Below are positions 25,505 through 33,227 of a DNA stretch of 37,004 bases, in pieces. The notes beneath the pieces are model-generated. The model was not told the origin of the DNA and searched no databases. It was given only the letters and a program-made list of their open reading frames with translations. A program made the position numbers and the translations under genes. The stretch is taken from the NCBI GenBank assembly GCA_022340805.1, contig JAJDNF010000080.1, positions 1 to 37,004 of the forward strand, read 5' to 3'. Within the stretch, counting starts at the first letter, position 1, and every line of letters begins with the position of its first letter. This DNA is from Chromatiaceae bacterium (lineage in GTDB: Bacteria; Pseudomonadota; Gammaproteobacteria; Chromatiales; Chromatiaceae).

Positions 25505-25868
25505 GGTCGGCCATGGTGGGGCCGTGTCGGCGGTTGGACCCGCAGCCCGTGTAGGGTGCATTGGGCCGCAGGCGGTAAAGCCCCGCGTTACCGCGGAAAC
25601 GGTGCAATTCGCGCGGCTCATTGCACCCTACGGCCAGTCATGGTGAGGCCGTGTCGGCGGTTGGATCCGTAACCCGTGTAGGGTGCATTGGGCCGCAGGC
25701 GGTAATGCACCTTCTTACGGCGGGAAAGGTGAAATTCGCGCGGCTCATTGCACCCTACGGCCAGTCGCGGTGGGGCCGTGTCGGCGGTTGGACCCGCAAC
25801 CCGCGTAGGGTGCATTGGGCCGCAGGCGGTAAAGCCCCGCGTTACCGCGGACACATTGCAACGCCGCG
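25505..25868. repeat. GTAGGGTGCA repeat family, locus 4: tandem 127-base units
   Basis: Nearly three tandem copies of a 127-base unit. The landmark GTAGGGTGCATTGGGCCGCA starts at 25551, 25678 and 25805, exactly 127 apart. Each unit contains the palindromic element, closing with CTCATTGCACCCTACGGCCA in the first two copies, and a spacer GGCCGTGTCGGCGGTTGGA. The third copy decays after CCGCGGACAC. The array fills most of the 446-base gap 25442-25887 between the convergent MarC and HugZ-like genes. I saw no gene here. Confidence 0.93.
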
Positions 25869-25887
25869 GTAATCGCTGGGCACCACG

Positions 25888-26595
25888 CTAGTGCTGTGCG
25901 GCAGCCATCTCCACCAAGACCTCGCGCGCCTGTTCGGCGTTGCCGATCGCACGCGGCAACGCGATGCGGTAGATCCTGTCGGCGCTGCGCAGGTCGATCC
26001 CCTCGGCGTCGATCCCCAGCATGCTGACTGCCGCGTCGGTGTCCTGGCCGCTGACCGGGGCGAGGTAGGCGCGCAGCGCGTCCAGATGGTCGCTGTTCAT
26101 GTGCGCGATGATCCGTGCCTGAACCTCGCGGCTCAGCGGGTTGGGTCGGATCAGGCGATCTACGCCGAACCAGCGCGCGGTCGCGAAGCCGCCGTTCCAA
26201 TGAAACCGCAACGGCTGGAAGCGGTAGAAGTGGAACCCGAGGTCGTCGAAATACATCCGGGTGTGCGGGAAGTAGCCGAAATAGCGTTCTGCGTCCGCCG
26301 GCGACTCAATCGCACGCATGTCACCGACCGCGCTCAGCCGGCCACGTTCCTGGACATCGCCGTCGCCCGCCTGCACCAAGGTCAGGCCGCAGCGTGGGTC
26401 CGCATGGATGTTCTTCGTGTGCTGCGAAAGATGGCTCAGCAGCAGCAGCGGCAGGCCTTCCTGGTCGAGCACATAGGGCACGACCGACCCGAACGGGTAG
26501 CCCTCGTGTTCGATCGAATGGGTCGACAGCACGCCGTGCGAGGCGCCTGCCAGGACCTGGCGTGCCATGTAGGCCTGATCATCACCGTTTTGCAT
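25888..26595 (-). CDS. HugZ-family haem/pyridoxamine oxidase-like protein
   Basis: A 235-residue protein with an N-terminal split-barrel flavin/haem-binding domain (VLSTHSIEHEGYPFGSVVPYVLDQEG, LLLSHLSQHTKNIHADPR) and a C-terminal DUF2470-type domain (ARIIAHMNSDHLDALRAYL). This pairing is typical of HugZ-like proteins, some of which degrade haem to release iron. ATG 26595 begins MQNGDDQAYMARQVL; the frame is open to 26652 but the extension is unlike the family. It is divergent from the GNAT-nitrilase gene. Haem degradation is not proven by sequence; many relatives are only annotated as pyridoxamine 5'-phosphate oxidase-like. Confidence 0.88.
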   Translation of the reverse strand: MQNGDDQAYMARQVLAGASHGVLSTHSIEHEGYPFGSVVPYVLDQEGLPLLLLSHLSQHTKNIHADPRCGLTLVQAGDGDVQERGRLSAVGDMRAIESPADAERYFGYFPHTRMYFDDLGFHFYRFQPLRFHWNGGFATARWFGVDRLIRPNPLSREVQARIIAHMNSDHLDALRAYLAPVSGQDTDAAVSMLGIDAEGIDLRSADRIYRIALPRAIGNAEQAREVLVEMAAAQH

Positions 26596-26890
26596 GCCTG
26601 CAGTGTAGTCCCTTACCGATGTTTTGCGACCGGCGCGGCTGGCCGGGGCCACGGGACCATCTGCCGGTCAGGGAGCGCGGCACACGCTCCGGCCAAACGG
26701 CAGAGGCGAGGGGTATCTGTCGCTGCCGCCGAACCATTCCGGCGGGCGGCGCCGAGGTGGCCGTGACGGGAGACGCCCGGGTCGCCGGTGCCGCTGCATC
26801 GTGAAACCGGTCGGTCTTCAGCTTTGTCGCGGCTCCGGTACACTGTCCGGATCTGCCGGTCGCGCGCACCCTGTCACTACGGAGACCCCG

Positions 26891-28474
26891 ATGAGCGAGA
26901 ACGAGAAAGGCACCGCACTGGACAACCCGCGCAGCCGTCTGCGCGTGCGCAAGGCGACCCTGCGCGACATCCAGGCGATCGTGGACCTGAGCAACAAGGT
27001 CTACGGGAAGACCGGTATTGCGCCTTACACCGAGGGCCCGGTGACGGGCCAGATCAACAATTTTCCGGACGGACAGTTCGTAGCGGTCGTGGACGACCAG
27101 GTGGTGGGCCACTGTGCAACGTTTCGTACCCGCGGCGAGGTTTGCCTGAAGCCGCACATCTGGGCCGAGATCACCGGCAACGGCTATGCCTCGCGGCATG
27201 ACCCGAACGGCGAATGGCTGTATGGCATGGAGGTCTGTGTCGATCCGGCGTTTCGCGGCTACCGCATCGGCCAACGCCTGTACAACGAACGCAAGGCGCT
27301 GTGCCAGTCGTTAGGACTCAAGGGGATCGTGTTCGCCGGCCGTCTGCCCAGCTGGTCACGGCGCGCGAAAAAGTTCGGCAGCATCGAGGACTATGTCGAA
27401 CAGGTGAAGCAGAAGAAGCAGCGCGATCCGGTGCTGACGTTCCAGATGCGCAATGGCTTCGAGGTGATCGGGGTGATCCCGAAGTATCTCGTTTCTGATC
27501 GCGAGTCGCTCGGTTACGGCATCCACATGATGTGGCGTAACCCGAAGGTCGCAGACGAGGTACAGCAGGGTCCGGTGAAACGCTATGGTGGCCGCGTGCC
27601 TGACACGGTTCGCGTCGGAACCGTGCAGTACATGCAACGCCGGGTGAAGTCGTTCGAGGAGTTCCTGTCGTTTGTCGAGTATTTCGTCAATGTGGTTGCC
27701 GACTACAAGGGCGACTTCGTGGTCTTCCCGGAGATGTTCGTGCTGCAGCTGTTGTCGATCGAGGACCAGGAACTGAACCCGGCCGAGTCGATCGAGGCGC
27801 TGAGCCGGCATACGCCGCGCTTCAAGGAGGCGCTGCGTGATATGGCGATCCGCTACAACATCAACATCATCGGTGGTTCGCATCCGACACGCATGCCGAA
27901 CGGCCGGGTCGAGAATATCGCTTATGTATTCCTGCGTGACGGCGCGGTGCACGAGCAGCCGAAGATCCATCCGACGCCCAATGAGGTCTACTGGTGGAAC
28001 ATCGAGGGTGGCAGTTCACTCAATGCGATCGATACCGACTGCGGCCCGATCGGCGTGCTGATCTGCTATGACTCCGAGTTTCCGGAGCTCACCCGCCACC
28101 TGGCCGATCAGGGTGCACATATTCTGTTCGTGCCATTCTGTACCGACGAGCGCCAGTCATACCTGCGGGTCCGTTACTGCTGCCAGGCGCGGGCGGTGGA
28201 GAACCAGTTCTACGTGGTGATGTCCGGCAACGTCGGCAACCTGCCCGGCGTCGCGAACATGGACATCCAGTATGCGCAGAGCTGCATCCTGACGCCGTGC
28301 GACTTCCCGTTCTCGCGCGACGGCATCGCCGCGGATACCACGCCGAACGTCGAGATGGTCGCGTTCGCCGACCTGCACCCGGAAACGCTGCGCATGGCAC
28401 GCAATAGCGGCACCGTGCAGAACCTGCGTGACCGCCGGCACGACCTGTACAGCGTGCAATGGCGCGGCAAATAG
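26891..28474 (+). CDS. GNAT acetyltransferase-nitrilase fusion (YhcX type)
   Basis: A 527-residue two-domain cytoplasmic protein. Residues 15-225 form a GNAT acyltransferase domain (LRVRKATLRDIQAIVDLSNK; acetyl-CoA loop VDPAFRGYRIGQRLY). Residues 245-515 form a carbon-nitrogen hydrolase with the complete Glu-Lys-Cys triad: Glu281 in FPEMF, Lys358 in PKIHPTPNE and Cys392 in ICYDSEF. The same fusion occurs in B. subtilis YhcX. The hydrolase probably cleaves an amide or nitrile and the GNAT domain acylates an amine; the substrate is unknown. ATG 26891 follows a GGAG ribosome-binding site. The 295-base gap upstream holds a TACACT -10-like hexamer at 26839. It ends three bases from the convergent SLC13 gene. 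Confidence 0.93.
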   Translation: MSENEKGTALDNPRSRLRVRKATLRDIQAIVDLSNKVYGKTGIAPYTEGPVTGQINNFPDGQFVAVVDDQVVGHCATFRTRGEVCLKPHIWAEITGNGYASRHDPNGEWLYGMEVCVDPAFRGYRIGQRLYNERKALCQSLGLKGIVFAGRLPSWSRRAKKFGSIEDYVEQVKQKKQRDPVLTFQMRNGFEVIGVIPKYLVSDRESLGYGIHMMWRNPKVADEVQQGPVKRYGGRVPDTVRVGTVQYMQRRVKSFEEFLSFVEYFVNVVADYKGDFVVFPEMFVLQLLSIEDQELNPAESIEALSRHTPRFKEALRDMAIRYNINIIGGSHPTRMPNGRVENIAYVFLRDGAVHEQPKIHPTPNEVYWWNIEGGSSLNAIDTDCGPIGVLICYDSEFPELTRHLADQGAHILFVPFCTDERQSYLRVRYCCQARAVENQFYVVMSGNVGNLPGVANMDIQYAQSCILTPCDFPFSRDGIAADTTPNVEMVAFADLHPETLRMARNSGTVQNLRDRRHDLYSVQWRGK

Positions 28475-28477
28475 CGA

Positions 28478-29902
28478 CTAAATCGGTCGGCCCCAGACCC
28501 AGGGCAGCACGACCGCGATGAACAGCGCGATCACGCCGATGCCGATCAGGTTCATCCAGATCCCGGCGCGCGCCATCTCTGCGATCGTGATCTGACGACT
28601 GGCGAACACGATCGCGTTGGGCGGTGTCGCGACCGGCAGCATGAACGCGAACGAGGCGGCCAGCGCGGTCGCGACCATTGGCGCGAATGGATCCTGTGCG
28701 GCGGCCGCAGCCAGGCCGGCGACGATCGGCAGCAGCATGCTGGCCGTTGCCGTGTTCGACGTGACCTCGGTGAGGAAGATGGTCACAACGGCGACCGCGA
28801 CGACCAGCACGAACCAGTGCACCCGCTCGAGGAAGTCGAGCTGCAGGCCGATCCACTCGGTCAGTCCCGATTGCTGAAACCCCTGCGCCAGCGCGAACCC
28901 GCCGCCGAACAGAATCAACACGTCCCATGGGATCTTTGCGGCCGACTCCCAATCCAGCAGCGCGCCGCGTTCGCCGCCGCCTGCCGGGACGATGAATAGT
29001 GTGAGTGCGCCGGCGATCGCGATCGTCGAGTCGCTGACGGTGTTCAACCAGGCCCAGGGCAAGAGGCCCTTGAATACCCATAGGAGCGCCACCGCACTGA
29101 ATATCGTCAGTACGCGCCTCTCGGCGCTGCTCATGCGCTGCAGCGCAGCGAGTTCCTCGTCGATCATGCCCGCGCCGCGGCTGGGCGCGCGCCCCCCGAG
29201 GCGGGTGGTGATGTGGGTCAGATACCACCAGCAGATCAGCAGCATCACGATCGCCAGAGGCACACCGAATGCCATCCATTGGCCAAAGCCGATGCGTATC
29301 CCCTGGGTCTTCTCGACCACGCCGGCGAGTACCGCATTGGGTGGTGTGCCGATCAAGGTCGCCACGCCGCCGATCGAGGCCGCATAGGCGATGCCCAGCA
29401 TCAGCGAGCGGCCGAACGGCGAGTGCGAGTCGGTGTTGAGCCGGGCCGAGACCGCCATCGCGATTGGCAGCATCATCATTGTGGTCGCGGTGTTGCTGAG
29501 CCACATTGACAGGAACGCGGTGGCCGCCATGAAGCCGAACACGATCCCGTCCATGCGCGAACCCACCAGCCTGAGTACCTGCAGCGCGATCCGACGGTGC
29601 AGCTGGCTGCGCTCGACCGCCGCGGCGATCCAGAACCCGCCGAGGAACAGGAACACCAGGTGATTCGCATAGTTCGCAGTTGCCGACTCGACCGGCATCA
29701 CGCCGAGCAGCGGAAACAACACGATCGGGATCAGTGCCGTGGCCGGGATCGGGATCGCCTCACCTATCCACAATACCGCCATCAGCAGGGTCACCGCGGC
29801 AACCCGGTTCGGCGCGGCCGGCATCAGGTCCTGCGGTACCAGGGACACGGTAAGCCCAAACAGCACGACGCCGATCAGCAGCCAGATGCGCTTTGCCTTC
29901 AT
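28478..29902 (-). CDS. SLC13/DASS-family sodium-anion symporter
   Basis: A 474-residue inner-membrane transporter with about 11-12 segments. The two family-defining Ser-Asn-Thr motifs are present, LSNTATTMMMLPI in the first half and TSNTATASMLLPI in the second, each followed by a Pro-rich loop (GTPPNAV and TPPNAIV). DASS proteins import di- or tricarboxylates or sulfate with sodium. ATG 29902 was chosen over an in-frame TTG at 29920. It lies 18 bases after the IclR gene and is surely co-transcribed with it. The divergent ThDP enzyme and DUF1537 kinase suggest the substrate is a sugar acid or related anion; that is inference. Confidence 0.92.
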   Translation of the reverse strand: MKAKRIWLLIGVVLFGLTVSLVPQDLMPAAPNRVAAVTLLMAVLWIGEAIPIPATALIPIVLFPLLGVMPVESATANYANHLVFLFLGGFWIAAAVERSQLHRRIALQVLRLVGSRMDGIVFGFMAATAFLSMWLSNTATTMMMLPIAMAVSARLNTDSHSPFGRSLMLGIAYAASIGGVATLIGTPPNAVLAGVVEKTQGIRIGFGQWMAFGVPLAIVMLLICWWYLTHITTRLGGRAPSRGAGMIDEELAALQRMSSAERRVLTIFSAVALLWVFKGLLPWAWLNTVSDSTIAIAGALTLFIVPAGGGERGALLDWESAAKIPWDVLILFGGGFALAQGFQQSGLTEWIGLQLDFLERVHWFVLVVAVAVVTIFLTEVTSNTATASMLLPIVAGLAAAAAQDPFAPMVATALAASFAFMLPVATPPNAIVFASRQITIAEMARAGIWMNLIGIGVIALFIAVVLPWVWGRPI

Positions 29903-29920
29903 CAGCGGGCCCGTACTCAA

Positions 29921-30703
29921 TCAGCGGTGATAGCCGAGTTGCGCAGAGATCGTCTTGGCCGCCTCGAGCACGTCCTCGACCCAGGCCATGCGCCGGCGTT
30001 CGATAGGCGCGGAAACCGACAGGCCGGCAACCACGTTGCCGTTGATGTCGTGCAGCAGTACACCGATGCAGCCGACGTCGATCTCGGCCTCTTCGTTATC
30101 CAGTGCGTAACCGCGCTGTACCGCGTCGTTGCACTCGTCCATCAGCCGCGACAGCGTGGTGATCGTGTTGCGCGTGTAGGCCGGCAGATTGGTGCGTTGG
30201 GCGTAGCCGCGTATGGCGTCCTCGCCGGCCGCACCGAGCATCAACTTGCCGACCGCGGTGACGTGTAGCGGGGCCCGGCTGCCGACCACCTGCTGCACGT
30301 GCATCATCCGGTTCGGGGTGGCCTTCTCGATATACACCACGACGTCGCCCTCGCGGATCGTCAGGTTGACCGACTCGCCGAGCTTGTCGCGCAGCGCCTC
30401 CATCGCCGGCAGCGCGATCGAGCGCAGGTCGATGCTGCGGTGCAGCCGGACGCCCAGTTGTAGCAGGCGCATGCCGAGGCGGTAGCGGCCCACAGGGTCA
30501 CGCTCGACGAACCGGTTACCGATCAGCGAGGCCAGGATCCGGTGGGCCGTGGATGCATGCAGACCGGTCTCGGCACTCAGCACCTTGAGGCTGACTGGCT
30601 CCTGGTAGCGCGCGATCGCATCCAGCAACGCAGTCGCGCGATCGATCACCTGGATCCGCGGGCTGCGGTCGATTTGCGGAATGGGTGTCTGGCTTTCCAT
30701 CAT
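29921..30703 (-). CDS. IclR-family transcriptional regulator
   Basis: A 260-residue regulator with the IclR winged-helix domain (about residues 17-78; IQVIDRATALLDAIARY, LSAETGLHASTAHRILASL, RYRLGMRLLQLG) and a C-terminal GAF-like effector domain (about 90-255; TAVGKLMLGA, GYALDNEEAEIDVGCIGVLL). IclR proteins bind a small metabolite and control adjacent catabolic genes. It precedes the SLC13 transporter and is divergent from the phosphoketolase-like gene. It most likely controls both directions from the 275-base intergenic region, including its own expression. Two ATG codons lie in tandem (30703 and 30700). Confidence 0.94.
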   Translation of the reverse strand: MMESQTPIPQIDRSPRIQVIDRATALLDAIARYQEPVSLKVLSAETGLHASTAHRILASLIGNRFVERDPVGRYRLGMRLLQLGVRLHRSIDLRSIALPAMEALRDKLGESVNLTIREGDVVVYIEKATPNRMMHVQQVVGSRAPLHVTAVGKLMLGAAGEDAIRGYAQRTNLPAYTRNTITTLSRLMDECNDAVQRGYALDNEEAEIDVGCIGVLLHDINGNVVAGLSVSAPIERRRMAWVEDVLEAAKTISAQLGYHR

Positions 30704-30779
30704 GTGAGAGTTTGCGCCTCTACGCGGCCATAGTTGCCAAATAATTCTGTATGTCGCAAATGTTAGCCGATAATTTCAT

Positions 30780-30910
30780 ATTGTGGAATTCAATCTGCAG
30801 GGACCCGGGATTCGGGACTTACCACTGTGAAAACAGGCAGATAGGGCATCTCGCGCTGACTGATAATCGGAATATTCCACAATGCGGGATATTTTGAGCA
30901 TTGCGGGATA
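30780..30910. promoter_or_regulatory. Candidate IclR operators in the divergent control region
   Basis: The 275-base gap 30704-30978 is clearly more AT-rich than its surroundings. It contains ATTGTGGAATT at 30780-30790 and its reverse complement ATATTCCACAAT at 30872-30883, a shared 10-base core (ATTGTGGAAT) about 90 bases apart. The second lies on a perfect palindrome, GGAATATTCC (30869-30878). Just beyond are direct repeats TGCGGGATA at 30883-30891 and 30902-30910, 19 bases apart. Spaced inverted half-sites between divergent genes fit an IclR-type operator, possibly with looping. Exact promoters could not be fixed. Confidence 0.55.
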
Positions 30911-30978
30911 CCGGCCCTCGGCATAGTTTTCGTCTCAACGCGGGCCTGGCCCGATCAGTCACTGTATGGAGAGACGGA

Positions 30979-33198
30979 ATGAGCACACCGGCACACGATA
31001 TCTTCCCGACCACCCCGGCCTTTTGCGACGGCATGCTGCACTTTGGCAGGCGCCCGGTGCGTTTCGATGCCTTGGGCCGCGAGGCCGCGGTAGACGCGCA
31101 GGCAGGCTCGATCGTCGCGCTGGATGAAAAGGCGGTCTTCCAGATGCGCCTGATGGCCGATGCGTTGCGTTACACCACGCTGCAGCTGTGCGCATCGAAG
31201 GAATCGGGCCACCCCGGTGGTTTTGCGAGCAGCGCCGATGCCTATGCCGCGCTGGTGATGCTCGGCCACACCAACATCGTGACCGAGGTGGGCCACCATG
31301 CGCCGGGCTTCTACAGCGCGATGTTCCTGGACGGTTCGCTGGAGGATATGGGCATCCACACGATGAACCACCTGCAGCAGCGCTTCCGCGAACGCGACGG
31401 TCTGCTCGGCCATCTGTCCGGGGCGATCCCCGGCCTGTTGGCGCCGGCCGGCCCGCTCGGCCAGGGGCAGCACTTCGCGATGGCGGGCGCCTACCTGAAC
31501 CGCGAAAAGCTTTTCCCGTGCACGATCGGCGACGGCGGCCTGGGCGAGCCATACATCATGTCGGCGATGAAGCACTTCCACACCAGCTACCCGGACGTGA
31601 CTAATTTCCTCCCGGTACTGGTATGGAACGGCTTCAGTCAGGAGCACCATTCGATGGTCTCGCTGATGGACAATGAACAGATGAGCGCCTACTGGAAGGC
31701 GCACGACTTCAAGAATGTGATCCTGATCGATGCGAAAGACTTCGACGATGCGGGACAGCAGGGTGCCTATGTCGACAGCACGCTGTTCAGCGACGAGGCG
31801 CGTACTGCCTTCACCCGCGCGGTGCTGGTCGGCGCCAAGCACGCCGCCGACGCGGCGATGAGCGGCACCCTGAGCGTACTGATCGTGAAGCAGCTCAAGG
31901 GGGCGGGCGTGCATGCGCATGGCGCCAAGTCGCACAACCTCTACCCGGGCGACAACGCGAACAAGGACAACATCGCGGCGGCACTGACGCGCGGTGCGCT
32001 GGCCCCGGAGGCCTGGGATCTGGTGCGCACCAACATGCGTCGCGCCGGCGGCGGGCCGGCCGGCCGCACCGTGGTGACCGAGTTCGAGCGCGCGATGCCC
32101 GAGATCGGCAGCCTGCCGACCCAGGCCTATGCGCTTGGCGAAAAGGCCGTTCCGGCGACCGCGATGGCGCACATGGTGGCCGAGCTCGGCCGGCGTGACC
32201 CGAGTTTCGTGGTGACCAACGCCGACGGTAACGAGGCCTCGAACATGAAGGTCATCAACGATGTGCTGAAGATCCGTCACCCGACCGAGGATGCGCTGTA
32301 CAACCAGAGCCCGTCCGGCCAGGTCTACGAACCGCTCAACGAGGACGCCTGCGCGGGTTTCGCGGCTGGTCTCGCGCTGTTCGGCGGACGCTCGCTGTGG
32401 CTGTCGTACGAGAGCTTCGCGATCAACGGCTGGCCGATCGTGCAGACTGTCGGTCAGGCGATGGCCGAACTGCGTCGCAAGACCCCGGCGCTGGTCACCA
32501 TGTTCACCGCCGGTGCGCTGGAGCAGGGCCGCAACGGCTGGACCCACCAGCGTCCCGAGATCGAGAACTACATTGGCGGACAGATGCGCAACGGCAATGT
32601 CTACCTGCTGTATCCGGCCGACGCAAATATGATCCAGGCGGCCTATGGTTGGGCGGTCGACCAGTCGAACAAGTGCATAAGTATCGTCGCGTCGAAATCT
32701 GCGCTGCCGGTCTACACGACCCCGGAGCAGGCCGCCGAGGCGATCGAGAAGGGCGCCGCGACGCTCTATGAATCGGCCGATGCCGGACGCGGGACCGTCG
32801 TGTTCGCAGTGACCGGCGACATGATTCTGCTGCCGGTGTTCGAGGCCAGGGATGCACTCGAGGCAGCCGGTTTCCGCGTGCGCATCGTCAGCGTCGCGAA
32901 CCCGCGCCGCCTGTATCGGCCGAGCGATGTGGCCTGGGCGCATGCATCGCAGGCGGATGACAGCTTCATGGCCGATGCCGATTTCGACGCGCTGTTCGGC
33001 GGTGACGCACTGATCGGTGTGAGCGGCGGCGGGACCATGGCACTCGAGCCGGTGATGCTGCGCAGCAAGTCGGCGCGTGACCTGTTTGGCTGGCAGCGCG
33101 GTGAGACCACGGCGAGTCCTGCAGAGATCATGGCCTACAACGGCATCACTGCCGCGAATCTGGCCCGCCGCGCCGGCGAGCTGACCGGATCCGATTGA
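30979..33198 (+). CDS. Phosphoketolase/transketolase-like ThDP enzyme
   Basis: A 739-residue ThDP-dependent enzyme with mixed features. Transketolase-like motifs are SGHPG (76-80) and GPLGQG (158-163). Phosphoketolase-like motifs are FPCTIGDG with the ThDP-metal site GDGGLGEP (179-191), LPVLVWNGFS (211-220), the catalytic-Glu region PLNEDACAG (Glu455) and THQRPE (His523). Phosphoketolases split sugar phosphates to acetyl phosphate and an aldose phosphate, transketolases transfer two-carbon units; relatives carry inconsistent names, including xylulose 5-phosphate 3-epimerase. Substrate is therefore open. ATG 30979 follows GGAGAGACGG. It is divergent from IclR/SLC13 and 29 bases upstream of the DUF1537 kinase gene, so it probably acts on the product of, or in series with, that kinase. 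Confidence 0.85.
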   Translation: MSTPAHDIFPTTPAFCDGMLHFGRRPVRFDALGREAAVDAQAGSIVALDEKAVFQMRLMADALRYTTLQLCASKESGHPGGFASSADAYAALVMLGHTNIVTEVGHHAPGFYSAMFLDGSLEDMGIHTMNHLQQRFRERDGLLGHLSGAIPGLLAPAGPLGQGQHFAMAGAYLNREKLFPCTIGDGGLGEPYIMSAMKHFHTSYPDVTNFLPVLVWNGFSQEHHSMVSLMDNEQMSAYWKAHDFKNVILIDAKDFDDAGQQGAYVDSTLFSDEARTAFTRAVLVGAKHAADAAMSGTLSVLIVKQLKGAGVHAHGAKSHNLYPGDNANKDNIAAALTRGALAPEAWDLVRTNMRRAGGGPAGRTVVTEFERAMPEIGSLPTQAYALGEKAVPATAMAHMVAELGRRDPSFVVTNADGNEASNMKVINDVLKIRHPTEDALYNQSPSGQVYEPLNEDACAGFAAGLALFGGRSLWLSYESFAINGWPIVQTVGQAMAELRRKTPALVTMFTAGALEQGRNGWTHQRPEIENYIGGQMRNGNVYLLYPADANMIQAAYGWAVDQSNKCISIVASKSALPVYTTPEQAAEAIEKGAATLYESADAGRGTVVFAVTGDMILLPVFEARDALEAAGFRVRIVSVANPRRLYRPSDVAWAHASQADDSFMADADFDALFGGDALIGVSGGGTMALEPVMLRSKSARDLFGWQRGETTASPAEIMAYNGITAANLARRAGELTGSD

Positions 33199-33227
33199 CG
33201 GCCAATACTAGAGCCTGGGGGCAGACC

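Noticed and set aside
25505-25868. Possible CRISPR array
   Set aside because: The whole unit, including the part between palindromes, repeats every 127 bases; there are no short repeats with unique spacers and no cas genes.
26624-26890. N-terminal extension of the GNAT-nitrilase frame
   Set aside because: The extension is Gly/Arg-rich and non-homologous; ATG 26891 has a GGAG site and fits the family start.
30955-32943. 662-codon minus-strand frame opposite the phosphoketolase-like gene
   Set aside because: Antisense shadow without motifs; the plus strand has ThDP-enzyme signatures and a ribosome-binding site.
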